From assembly GCF_014822185.1 (NCBI RefSeq), contig NZ_QVLR01000039.1:1-34302 (forward strand): a stretch of DNA of 34,302 bases, written 5' to 3'. A program made the translations under genes and the position numbers. The stretch comes from Azoarcus sp. Aa7. GTDB taxonomy: Bacteria; Pseudomonadota; Gammaproteobacteria; Burkholderiales; Rhodocyclaceae. This document shows positions 12,689-20,827 of this stretch, in pieces (the first letter of the stretch is position 1; each line of letters opens with the position of its first letter). A model generated the notes under the pieces. It saw nothing but the letters and a program-made list of their open reading frames with translations, searched no databases and was not told the DNA's origin.

Positions 12689-13561
12689 TCAGAATCCGTA
12701 AAGATAGGTCGCGCGGAACAGGTTCCCGCTGTATTCGATGCCGCCGTCGGCGCGGCTGTCGCGGTATTCGTAGCCGAGGCTGACCGAGGACTGGCGGCCC
12801 ACTTCGCGGCTCACGCCGATGCTGAACACCCGCGTCCGTGCCGGCATCGTGTATGCGTAGGTATCATCGCCGAACACCGGATCGGGTGCGATGGCGCTCG
12901 ATGCGAGGAAGATCGGCAGGTTGCGCTGCGTCGTGGACACGATGTCGCCACGGTGCCAGGTGAAGCCGAGCGAGACGAGGTAGCGCGGCGCGTACGCGAA
13001 GTCGGCGCCGATGCCTGCGCTGCGGCTGCTCAGGTCGAAGACGTTGGCGCGGATGAAGGGGACCACGCGCGCGGGCACGTCGTCCGATTCGCGCCGCTCG
13101 CTGCGCACGAAGGCACGCAGCGCGAGGCGCTCCGTCACCCGCTTGCTCGCCTCGGCGTCGGCCGCATACAGCCATCCGTCGCGCAGGCGGCTGTCGTACT
13201 CCAGCCGCGTCGCCGATCCGGTCAGCGCGAGCTGCGGCACGTAGGGGCCGAGACCGAACTTCCGCCGATAGCCCAGCGCCAGGCCGGCGTTGATGTTGTC
13301 GAGGCCGTCGTAATGGCGGTACTTGGTGGCGGCCAGGGTGCCCTTCAGCGACAGGCTGTCATGGTCGGTGAGCTGGAAGCGCGGGCCGCCCGACGTGGAG
13401 ACGGAAAGCGCGAGGTCGCCCTTGATGTCCCGCCCGAGTTGCGCGCGCGTGAGGTTGTCGTCATAGACGAGCTCGACGCCCAGGTCGTCGAACGGCGCCG
13501 CCCAAGCCTGGGGCGCGCACAGAACCAACGCGAGGCAGGCCAGTCCCTCATCGAACTTCAT
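12689..13561 (-). CDS. Predicted outer-membrane beta-barrel protein
   Basis: A 290-residue protein with a signal peptide ending APQAWA at residue 21. The rest alternates polar and hydrophobic residues in short strands rich in Tyr, Arg and Gly, and the protein ends in Phe (RATYLYGF), the recognition signal for outer-membrane insertion. No named family was recognised. The ATG has a good site (AAAGGAG) inside the end of the upstream GGDEF-EAL gene, and only one base separates the two, so they are co-translated. The cupredoxin gene starts 6 bp beyond its stop. Confidence 0.65.
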   Translation of the reverse strand: MKFDEGLACLALVLCAPQAWAAPFDDLGVELVYDDNLTRAQLGRDIKGDLALSVSTSGGPRFQLTDHDSLSLKGTLAATKYRHYDGLDNINAGLALGYRRKFGLGPYVPQLALTGSATRLEYDSRLRDGWLYAADAEASKRVTERLALRAFVRSERRESDDVPARVVPFIRANVFDLSSRSAGIGADFAYAPRYLVSLGFTWHRGDIVSTTQRNLPIFLASSAIAPDPVFGDDTYAYTMPARTRVFSIGVSREVGRQSSVSLGYEYRDSRADGGIEYSGNLFRATYLYGF

Positions 13562-13562
13562 G

Positions 13563-16058
13563 TCATGTCTCCTTTGCCGTCGTGCTGTGCAGCGCCATAT
13601 CGCGCGCGAGCCAGGGTTCGAGCTGCTCGGTCGGCAGCGGCTTGCAGATGTGATAGCCCTGCAGGTAGTCGCAGCCCATGTCGTACAGCAGTTGGCGCAC
13701 CTCGTCCGTCTCGACGCCCTCGGCCACCACGCTCAGCCCCATGTTGTGGGCGAGATCGATCACCGAGCGCACGATCGTCATGTCGTCGGGATCGCGCGCC
13801 ATGTCCATGACGAAGCTCTTGTCGATCTTCAGTTCGGCCACCGGCAGGCGCTTGAGCTGCGCGAGCGAGGAATAGCCCGTGCCGAAGTCGTCGATCGACA
13901 GGCTGAAACCCATCTCGTGCAGCTGCGTCACCGTGTCCAGCGCGCGTGCAGGGTCATCGACGATCGCACTTTCGGTGATTTCCAGCAGGAACCATTGCGG
14001 CGAGGCACCGTGGCTAGACAGCAGTTCGGCGCAGCGCTGCGGCAGTTCCGGACCGAGCAGGTCGCGCGCCGAAAGGTTGATCGACACATCCAGCGCCAGC
14101 CCCGCCGCGCGCCAGCGGGCGCACTGCTCGAAGGCGCGGCCGATCACCCACTGGGTGATCTCGCGGATACAGCCGGTCTGCTCGGCGAAGGGGATGAACT
14201 GGTCGGGCGGCACGAAACCGCGCACCGGATGCTGCCAGCGCACCAGCGCCTCGACGCCGGTGATCGCGCCGCTGGCGAGATCGAGGCGCGGCTGGTAATA
14301 CAGCACGAACTGGTCTTCCTCGACGGCCTGGCGCAGTTCGCCGGTGAGCGACAGCCGGCCGTGATTCTCGGCTTCCGTATCGAAGCTGACGTCGTAGACC
14401 GCGCAGCCCGTGCGCTTGCGCTTCGCCACGTACATCGCCGCGTCGGCCCGGCTCATCAGCACGTTGGCGTCGTCGCCGTGCTCGGGGAAGGTTGCGACGC
14501 CGATACTGCCGCCGACGTCGAGCTGCCGGCCTTCGACGAATACCGGCGCTTCGAAGGACTGCAGGATCTTGCGCGCGGTCGTCTCGGCCATCGCCTCGCT
14601 GGCGGTGGGCAGCAGCACCGCGAATTCGTCGCCGCCGAGGCGGGCGGGCGTATCGGACGCGCGCACGAGAACCGCACGCAGGCGCTCGGCAACTTCGCAC
14701 AGCAGGCGATCGCCGACATGATGGCCGAGCGTGTCGTTGACCTCCTTGAAGCGGTTCAGGTCGATGAGCAGCACGCTGACCGGCTGCGCAAGCCGGCGGG
14801 CGAGCCCGAGCGCCTGCTGCAGGCGCTCGTTGAACAGCGCACGGTTGGGCAGGCCGGTCAGCGCATCCTGCAGGGCCATCGACTTGATCTGCTGCTCGCG
14901 CGCGGCGATCGCCAGCCGCATGCGGTTGAAGCTGGCCGCGAGTTCGCCGAGTTCGTCGGAACGGGTCTCCGGCGGCCCCTGGTCGTATTCGCCGCGTTCC
15001 ATGCGGCGCGCGAATTCGGCCAGCGCCGACACCGGCCGCGAAATGCTGCGCGCGATCCACAGGCTGCCCGCCACCGTCGCGCACAGGCTGAAAGCGGCGA
15101 GTGCGAGCAGGATCACGCGCAGCCCGTCGAACCGCGCGACCGCGTCGCGCAGCGAGCTCTGCAGGATGGCGACGACCGCAGCGTCGTTCTCGCGGCCGAG
15201 GACCGAGCCGGAAAGCAGGAAATCGGCGCCGAGCAGGTCGGGCGCGATCGGCGGCACGGCGGTTCCCGCCGGCGGGCCGAGCGCGCCCAGCAGGGCGCGG
15301 GTCCCTGCCGGCCGCAGCGTCGTCGCGGCAACGTTCCAGCCGCGCTCCCGCGTCCAGGTGGAGAAAGAGACGTCGAGGCCGGTGAGCAGGCCGAGATCCT
15401 GCGCAAGCTTGTTGTCGACGCTGAACGCCACCATCACCCACGCGACCGGAACCGGCGCCAGCACCGGTACGACGACGAGCTGGAAGGGCGCATGTTCGAT
15501 CAGCGCGATCGTGGAAGCAGCACCCTTGCGTTCGGCATCCTCGATCAGGTGCGGAAACGGAAACACCGGCCGCTCGCCGCTACTGCCCTGTGCCGCGGTT
15601 TCACCCAGCACCCGCCGGTCGAGGCCGATCAGCATCATCTTCGCGGCGCCGATGCGCGCGCCGTGGTTGTTCAGCGCGGATACGATGGTCGCCTGGTCGC
15701 TGCTCATCAGCGCCTGACGCAGGCCGAAATCCGAGGCCAGCACGCTTGCGGCCGTTGTCAGTTGCTGGGTGCGGTCCTCCATCATGCGCACGAAGATCCG
15801 TCGCCCGACGTCGACTTCCTTGCGCACCGACTCCCGTGCGTTCTCCGACACCGCCCAGTTCAGCGCAACCAGGGTCACGAGCTGGATCGCCACCAGCAGC
15901 AGCGCGACGAAGACGATGACCTGATGCGCGACGAAGCGCGTCATGCTTACGCGGTCGGCGAACAGCTGCGGCAGCGCGCTGCGCGCCCGCTTCAGCAACG
16001 CCGCGGCGGCCTGCAGGGGGCGGGATGAACAACAGGAACCGGGTAGTTGCGCTGCCAT
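13563..16058 (-). CDS. Membrane sensor with GGDEF and EAL domains (c-di-GMP synthase/phosphodiesterase)
   Basis: An 831-residue bifunctional c-di-GMP enzyme. A transmembrane helix (FVALLLVAIQLVTLVAL) lies near 48-66, followed by a periplasmic Cache-like sensor to about 310, a second helix (LLALAAFSLCATVAG), a HAMP linker (SRPVSALAEFARRMERGEYDQ), GGDEF with intact RLGGDEF near 472-478, and EAL with EALVRW near 602. The EAL catalytic set NLSARD, ESAIVDD, DDFGTGYSS, KIDKSFV and EGVETDE is intact. Both activities look possible. The start is uncertain: 16058 has only a weak site, while Met at 15944 (MTRFVAHQ) would also keep the first helix. It heads the set with the barrel and cupredoxin genes. 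Confidence 0.88.
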   Translation of the reverse strand: MAAQLPGSCCSSRPLQAAAALLKRARSALPQLFADRVSMTRFVAHQVIVFVALLLVAIQLVTLVALNWAVSENARESVRKEVDVGRRIFVRMMEDRTQQLTTAASVLASDFGLRQALMSSDQATIVSALNNHGARIGAAKMMLIGLDRRVLGETAAQGSSGERPVFPFPHLIEDAERKGAASTIALIEHAPFQLVVVPVLAPVPVAWVMVAFSVDNKLAQDLGLLTGLDVSFSTWTRERGWNVAATTLRPAGTRALLGALGPPAGTAVPPIAPDLLGADFLLSGSVLGRENDAAVVAILQSSLRDAVARFDGLRVILLALAAFSLCATVAGSLWIARSISRPVSALAEFARRMERGEYDQGPPETRSDELGELAASFNRMRLAIAAREQQIKSMALQDALTGLPNRALFNERLQQALGLARRLAQPVSVLLIDLNRFKEVNDTLGHHVGDRLLCEVAERLRAVLVRASDTPARLGGDEFAVLLPTASEAMAETTARKILQSFEAPVFVEGRQLDVGGSIGVATFPEHGDDANVLMSRADAAMYVAKRKRTGCAVYDVSFDTEAENHGRLSLTGELRQAVEEDQFVLYYQPRLDLASGAITGVEALVRWQHPVRGFVPPDQFIPFAEQTGCIREITQWVIGRAFEQCARWRAAGLALDVSINLSARDLLGPELPQRCAELLSSHGASPQWFLLEITESAIVDDPARALDTVTQLHEMGFSLSIDDFGTGYSSLAQLKRLPVAELKIDKSFVMDMARDPDDMTIVRSVIDLAHNMGLSVVAEGVETDEVRQLLYDMGCDYLQGYHICKPLPTEQLEPWLARDMALHSTTAKET

Positions 16059-16689
16059 CGCTCAGCGCGCCTTCATCCGTGGGTGTACCGACGCACGGGC
16101 AGCCGAGCGCCGCCGCCTCGCCGTACGGGGATTGTCGTCGTCGCTCAGGATTGCCGTTTGCATGCTAACGCTCTCGTCGTGGCGCGACCGGTCTGGTGAG
16201 CTCGGAGTGAGGCGGCTGCACGCCGTGACGATGATCCGTGCGGCGCCTGCGCGATCGCAGCCGGCCTGCCGGCCGCGCGATTGAGCCTCGTCATACGAAT
16301 TGTGTCGGAGCGCATCGGCCTCACCTGAGAAATTGTTCCCCATGCAGGCGAATGCGTGGGGCAGGGAAGGAGATTGTTGCCCGCGACGCCATCACGAGCC
16401 CCGTCCGCGCCGCACTGCAGCGCGCGAACCGGGCCCGGCAACCCCGCTATCGTGACCTCGAGAAGGTTGTAGACCGGAAGCTTTGCGACCCCGCCTTTCG
16501 TGCGGGAGTGCCGATTTGTGTTACGGATTGTTGCGCCCAAGATACGCGGAAGCGTTGACGCGTGTCAATTTGCGCGGGCCAGAATTGCGATTGCAAGTCA
16601 GAGGCTTGTCCAATTCGCGATACATCGAAAGGAATAGGTGCCGGCCGGTGTTGCCGCCCCGTCGGATCGTGCCCAGCGGTCGGATCCTC
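16059..16689. other. Intergenic region upstream of the GGDEF-EAL gene
   Basis: It should hold the promoter of the leftward GGDEF-EAL operon and the 3' end of the chromate transporter unit. A 33-codon frame on the minus strand (16163 to 16062) has a weak GAGAG site and ends 3 nt before the GGDEF-EAL ATG, so it could be a leader peptide, but nothing else supports it. No terminator, RNA gene or insertion sequence is recognised. Confidence 0.35.
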
Positions 16690-17238
16690 TCAGACCCCGC
16701 CCAGTGCCCCAACCGTTGCGCCGACGACGATCATCCAGATCGGCGCAAGCCGGGTCTTCAAGGTCACCGCCATGGTCGCGGCAATCAGCGCCAGCGCGCC
16801 GAGCCGATGCTCCGGCGCCGCGATGAAGGGCAGACTCAGCAGCCAGCCGGTCGCGAACACCAGTCCGACCGACACCGGAGCGAGGCCTGCGGTGAAGGCG
16901 CGCACGGCCGGCGCATCGCGGCGTTGTGCCCCCCAGCGGCTCACGCCCAGCGACAGCAGGGTGGATGGCAGCAGGATGCCGAGCAGCGCGGCGGCCGCGC
17001 CGACCACGCCGGCGACCTGGAAGCCCAGCACCGGCACGAACAGCACGTTCGGCCCCGGTGCGGCCTGCGCCAGCGCGATCGCGGTCGTGAAGTCGGCGTC
17101 ATTGAGCCAGCCACGCTCGGCGACGAGGAAGCGGTGCATCTCGGGCGCCGTCGACATCGCGCCGCCGATCGACAGCAGCGACAGCATCAGGAAGCGCAGG
17201 AAGAGATCGACGAGGTCGGCCAGCGGCAGGCTGCTCAT
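16690..17238 (-). CDS. chrA: Chromate transporter, short-chain subunit 2
   Basis: A 182-residue integral membrane protein of the CHR family. It has the family marks LSIGGAMSTAPEMHR (family pattern FGGP) near 22-36, and AQAAPGPNVLFVPVLG. Six hydrophobic stretches follow. It represents one half of the two-domain ChrA pump; short-chain members usually work as a pair encoded side by side. Its ATG overlaps the stop of the other half (ATGA), supporting a heteromeric transporter. Chromate (or a related oxyanion such as sulfate) efflux is the family role. Substrate and resistance are not shown by sequence alone. Confidence 0.85.
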   Translation of the reverse strand: MSSLPLADLVDLFLRFLMLSLLSIGGAMSTAPEMHRFLVAERGWLNDADFTTAIALAQAAPGPNVLFVPVLGFQVAGVVGAAAALLGILLPSTLLSLGVSRWGAQRRDAPAVRAFTAGLAPVSVGLVFATGWLLSLPFIAAPEHRLGALALIAATMAVTLKTRLAPIWMIVVGATVGALGGV

Positions 17239-17825
17239 CGCCGGGCACCTTCCTGGCGTGCGATGCACCAGCGCGCAATGCACCAGCCGGCGGTGCCCAG
17301 CCCGATCACGACCCACGCCAGCGGCACCCGGAACACCGTCACCGCGACCAGGGTCGTCAGCCCGAGCAGCGCGCACAGCGCCGGCCCGAGCGGATTGCGG
17401 CGTAGCGTGCCGAGCATCTTCAGCGCCATCGCGAGGATCAGCCCGGCCGCCACCGCCCCCATCCCGCGCAGGGCGCCGGCGACCGCGGGGAAGCCCGCGA
17501 GCTGGTTGTAGCCCGCGGCCAGCACGATCACTAGCACCAGCGGCGCGAACAGCATCCCGCTGATCGCCGCGAACGCGCCGCGCCAGCCGAAGAAGCGGTC
17601 GCCGAGCATCAGCGACAGATTGACGACGTTGGGGCCGGGCAGCAGCTGCGCGACGGAGTAGGCATCGACGAATTCCTCCCGCGTCATCCAGCGGCGGCGG
17701 TCGACGAGCTCGCGCTGCGCGACGGCGAGCACCCCGCCGAAGCCTTGCAGCGCGAGCACGGTGAAGGCGATGAACAGATGCAGCGGCGAGCGCGGGCGGG
17801 GGTGGTCTGGCGCGGCGGGAGTCAC
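17235..17825 (-). CDS. chrA: Chromate transporter, short-chain subunit 1
   Basis: A 196-residue CHR-family membrane protein, partner of the following gene. It shows LQGFGGVLAVAQRELVDRRRW near 25-45, the entry signature of the N-terminal CHR domain, and SVAQLLPGPNVVNLSLMLG. About six membrane helices follow. The C-terminus carries a local duplication, WCIARWCIAR, from an imperfect 15-bp tandem repeat near 17255-17284. It is read divergently from the amidase operon, with a shared control region of about 225 bp. No chromate regulator (chrB) is present. Confidence 0.85.
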   Translation of the reverse strand: MTPAAPDHPRPRSPLHLFIAFTVLALQGFGGVLAVAQRELVDRRRWMTREEFVDAYSVAQLLPGPNVVNLSLMLGDRFFGWRGAFAAISGMLFAPLVLVIVLAAGYNQLAGFPAVAGALRGMGAVAAGLILAMALKMLGTLRRNPLGPALCALLGLTTLVAVTVFRVPLAWVVIGLGTAGWCIARWCIARQEGARR

Positions 17826-17974
17826 GGGCGGTGTGTTCTTGCTGTGGGTGCGGGCCGGACATCGGCCGCGATCGAACGCGAGAGCTTAGCGCAAAGAGGC
17901 AAGGACGGCGTTGCCCGAGGTCGGGCGGGGGTACAGGCCAGTCATCAAAAAATCTTATCGAGCAATCGAAACTG

Positions 17975-18003
17975 TTGACAGGTGCCTGCGTCGGTCGCAT
18001 AGT
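17975..18003 (+). promoter_or_regulatory. Sigma-70 promoter of the catabolic operon
   Basis: A perfect -35 TTGACA (17975-17980) and a -10 CATAGT (17998-18003, four of six consensus bases) are separated by 17 bp. Transcription would begin near 18010, about 40 nt before the amidase gene. The operator palindrome at 18002-18017 overlaps the -10 and start, a layout for repression. Confidence 0.6.
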
Positions 18004-18017
18004 TTGTCCGGACAAAC
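18002..18017. promoter_or_regulatory. Operator palindrome upstream of the amidase gene
   Basis: GTTTGTCCGGACAAAC is a perfect 16-bp palindrome covering the predicted transcription start. It fits the loose GT...AC pattern of GntR-family operators. The only regulator encoded in the operon is a GntR/HutC-type protein at 28117-28890, the best candidate to bind here; this pairing is inferred. Confidence 0.6.
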
Positions 18018-18050
18018 GGACATACGTACAAATAGCCGCCGACGAGAACC

Positions 18051-19724
18051 ATGAACCTGCCTCCCGCCCCCGAACAAGAGGTACTGCAGAAGCGCATCAC
18101 GGTGACGCCGCAGGCGCGCATCGACGCGCACGAGGTGTTGCTGGCGCAACGGGAATTTGCAGTTCCGGCGGTCGATCTGTCCGATGTCCTCGCCGCATGC
18201 GACAACCTCGCCGCCGCCGTCGCGGGCGGAATTGCCGGTCTCGACATGGTGCACACCGCCGAGCCGTTCGGTGAGGTGTTGCGACGACTGGCACGGCCGG
18301 CTCTTGCCGGCGCCGCGGGTTCCGGTGAGGCGGCTCCGGCCGGGGCGGCGAGACCCTCCGAACGCTGGGTGAGCGACTGTCTCGGGCGCATCGACATGGC
18401 TGCGCCCGGTCGGCTCGCATGGCGCGAGATCGATAGCGAGCCGGCGCTGCGCCGTGCCCGCGCGCTGGACATCGAGCGCGAGCAGGGCCGCGTCCGCGGC
18501 CCCCTGCATGGCATGCCGATCGGCATCAAGGACATGATGGATCGGGCGGGGCGCGTAGCGGGCTGGGGCTCGCCGCTGCGCAGTGACGCCCGGCCCGCGG
18601 CGGTCGATGCGACGGTTGTCGCGCGTCTGGAGCAGGCCGGCGCCGTGATCCTCGGAACGCAGCACATGGCGGAATTCGCGATGTCCCCGACCGGCCTCAA
18701 TGCGGCTTTCGGTCCGGGGCGCAATCCGTGGAATGTCGAACATGTATCAGGCGGCAGTTCGAGCGGCGGCGGCATGTCGGTGGGAGCGGGGCACGTGCCG
18801 CTGGCGATCGGCTCCGACACCGGCGGGTCCGTGCGCCTGCCGGCGGCCCTGTGCGGCGTGACCGGTTTGAAGCCTACCCAGCATCGCATCAGCGTCGCGG
18901 GGGTGATGCCCTTGTCGCCGAGCCTGGACTGCATCGGGCCGCTGGGCCGCTCGGTCGAGCACTGCGCGTGGGCCTATGCGGCCATGGCCGGGATGGACCC
19001 CGCGGACGCGTCATGCCTTGCCGCGCCGGTGAGTCCGCTCGCTTTCGATGTGCCGGCAGGGGCGTTGACGGTGGCCGTCCCGCGGCTCGCCGCGGGTGCC
19101 CTGTTGTCCGGCGACATGCTGCGCGTCTTCGACGATGCGGTGCGGACGCTCGCCGCTGCCGGGGTGAGGATCGTGGCGATCGACCTGCCGGACCTGGATC
19201 TGCCGGGGCGGCTTGCATCGGTGCTGCTCGCGACGGAATCGACCGCGATGCACCGGCTGTGGCTGCAGGCGCAACCCGAGCGGTATGGCCGACAGGTTCG
19301 CCGGCGGCTGTCCCGTGGCCTGCTGACGGCAAGCATCGATTACTACGATGCGCTCCGCCTGCGCGCACCGATGCTGCGGCGGTTCATGGATCTGGCGCTG
19401 GAGGGCGCCGATGCGCTGCTTTTGCCGGTTACCCCCGACGTAGCGCCGCGCGTCGCCGATACGCTGGGGCCGGACGAGGCGCTGCTCGAGAAGGAGTTTT
19501 CGAAGCTCTCGTTCTGGACCCGCGGCATCAACTACCTCGGCGTCCCGGCCCTGTCGCTGCCGGCCGGGGTCGGGGCGCGGGGATTGCCGCTCGCGGTCCA
19601 GTTCGTCGGTCCGCCGCTCGGCGAGGACCGTCTGTTCGCCCTGGGGCAGTGTTTTCAGCAGCACACCCGCTGGCATCTGCGCCTCCCTGGCGCGGACGAT
19701 CCGGCATCGATTTCCGCCCAGTGA
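18051..19724 (+). CDS. Amidase signature family hydrolase with N-terminal extension
   Basis: A 557-residue amidase hydrolysing a carboxamide or related C-N bond. The catalytic triad is complete: Lys160 in GMPIGIKDMMD, cis-Ser near 236 in SGGSSSGGG, and nucleophile Ser260 in GSDTGGSVRLPAALCG. Spacings of about 76 and 24 residues are as in fatty acid amide hydrolase. About 90 residues precede the usual amidase start and match nothing I recognise. There is no signal peptide, so it is cytosolic. It is not a GatA: no gatB or gatC is nearby. Being first in a TRAP and CoA-ester operon, it may release a carboxylate from an imported amide. Its codon use is looser than that of genes from 20828 onward. 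Confidence 0.88.
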   Translation: MNLPPAPEQEVLQKRITVTPQARIDAHEVLLAQREFAVPAVDLSDVLAACDNLAAAVAGGIAGLDMVHTAEPFGEVLRRLARPALAGAAGSGEAAPAGAARPSERWVSDCLGRIDMAAPGRLAWREIDSEPALRRARALDIEREQGRVRGPLHGMPIGIKDMMDRAGRVAGWGSPLRSDARPAAVDATVVARLEQAGAVILGTQHMAEFAMSPTGLNAAFGPGRNPWNVEHVSGGSSSGGGMSVGAGHVPLAIGSDTGGSVRLPAALCGVTGLKPTQHRISVAGVMPLSPSLDCIGPLGRSVEHCAWAYAAMAGMDPADASCLAAPVSPLAFDVPAGALTVAVPRLAAGALLSGDMLRVFDDAVRTLAAAGVRIVAIDLPDLDLPGRLASVLLATESTAMHRLWLQAQPERYGRQVRRRLSRGLLTASIDYYDALRLRAPMLRRFMDLALEGADALLLPVTPDVAPRVADTLGPDEALLEKEFSKLSFWTRGINYLGVPALSLPAGVGARGLPLAVQFVGPPLGEDRLFALGQCFQQHTRWHLRLPGADDPASISAQ

Positions 19725-19764
19725 CAACCAGAACAACCGGGCAGCCATCCATCAAGGAGGAAGC

Positions 19765-20757
19765 ATGAAAAGTCGACTCAATCGATTCGTTCGTTGGTCC
19801 ATGATTTTTGCAGCGGCGTGGGGGGCGCAGACGAGCGCGGCCGACATGGTGATCACCAGCGAGGTGCCCGTCACGACCAATCCGAGTCCCTACGTCGAGC
19901 AGTTCATCGCGGAGGTGGCGAAGCGCACCAACGGCGCGATACAGGGGAAGTATTTTCCCGCCGCGCAGCTCTACAACGATCGCGACGCACTCGCTGCGCT
20001 GGGTACCGGCGCGGTGCATATGGTGTGGCCGGTGTCGTCCCGCCTGGAACTGATGGACCCCCGGCTCGGAGCGATCAGCCTGCCTTTCACGCTGGGCACG
20101 CGTGAAATGACCAATCGCTGTTTTGCCGAGGGATTCACCCGCCAGGTGTCCGGCTACATCGAGCCGCGCGGCGTCAAGGTGCTGGGTTTTCTGCGCACGG
20201 CCGAGCTGCTTTTCATCATGAAGAGTCGCGACGTGCAGGGCGTAGGGGATCTGAAGGGGCAGAAGGTACGTGTGGTCGGCGGCAAGGTGATGCTGGATGC
20301 GATGCAGTCGGTGCAGGCGAGTCCCGTGTCGATGGCCGCGTCGGAGATGTCGGCGGCTCTTGCCCAGGGCGCCATCGATGGCGTGATGACCTCGCCCGCC
20401 GGCTGGGTCGATGTGCTGGGCAACACCGCCAAATTCGCCACCCTGGTCCCGGGCATGGCGCTCGCCACGTCCGCGGTGGCGGTCGACAAGGCGTGGTTCG
20501 ACGGCTTGCCCGGTGATCAGCGCAAGGTCGTTCAGACCGTCCTGGACGAAATCATCGCGCGCCAGTGGCAGGAAACGGTGACCAAGGACGAGCAGCTGGT
20601 GAAGAAGATGGTCGATCAGGGCGGCACCTATCGCGTGATGCCTGTAGCGGAGACCGATCGTCTGAAGGAGCGTTTCGTCGCCGCGGGCCAGAGCTTCAGG
20701 GACAAGCACGGCGACGTCATGAAGCAGGTCGACGAGCTGCGCAAAACCTGCCTTTGA
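19765..20757 (+). CDS. TRAP transporter solute-binding protein (DctP type), copy 1
   Basis: A 330-residue periplasmic binding protein of the TRAP family, which captures small carboxylates. The signal peptide ends QTSAADM near residue 27. Family features include the conserved Arg that salt-bridges the substrate carboxylate in GQKVRVVGGKV and the SPAGWVDVLG region. A strong AAGGAGG precedes the ATG. It is clearly paralogous to the protein at 21441-22442 (shared stretches AKRTNGA, DALAALGTGAVHMVWPV, FLRTAEL/FLRTADL, SPVSMAASEMS), yet only one DctQM pair follows. Codons such as AGT, ATA, TTT and CGA are commoner here than in the second copy. Confidence 0.9.
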   Translation: MKSRLNRFVRWSMIFAAAWGAQTSAADMVITSEVPVTTNPSPYVEQFIAEVAKRTNGAIQGKYFPAAQLYNDRDALAALGTGAVHMVWPVSSRLELMDPRLGAISLPFTLGTREMTNRCFAEGFTRQVSGYIEPRGVKVLGFLRTAELLFIMKSRDVQGVGDLKGQKVRVVGGKVMLDAMQSVQASPVSMAASEMSAALAQGAIDGVMTSPAGWVDVLGNTAKFATLVPGMALATSAVAVDKAWFDGLPGDQRKVVQTVLDEIIARQWQETVTKDEQLVKKMVDQGGTYRVMPVAETDRLKERFVAAGQSFRDKHGDVMKQVDELRKTCL

Positions 20758-20827
20758 CCGCATCGGGCACGTATCCGGACCGGAGCCGGGATCAACCCGG
20801 CCAACATCATCGAATCAGGAGACATGA

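Noticed and set aside
13560-16028. Plus-strand open frame of 822 codons opposite the GGDEF-EAL gene
   Set aside because: A mirror of a GC-rich gene; the minus strand has full GGDEF and EAL motifs and the plus frame has a biased, meaningless composition.
16062-16163. 33-codon frame just before the GGDEF-EAL gene
   Set aside because: Only a weak binding site and no protein features; kept as a remark on the intergenic region.
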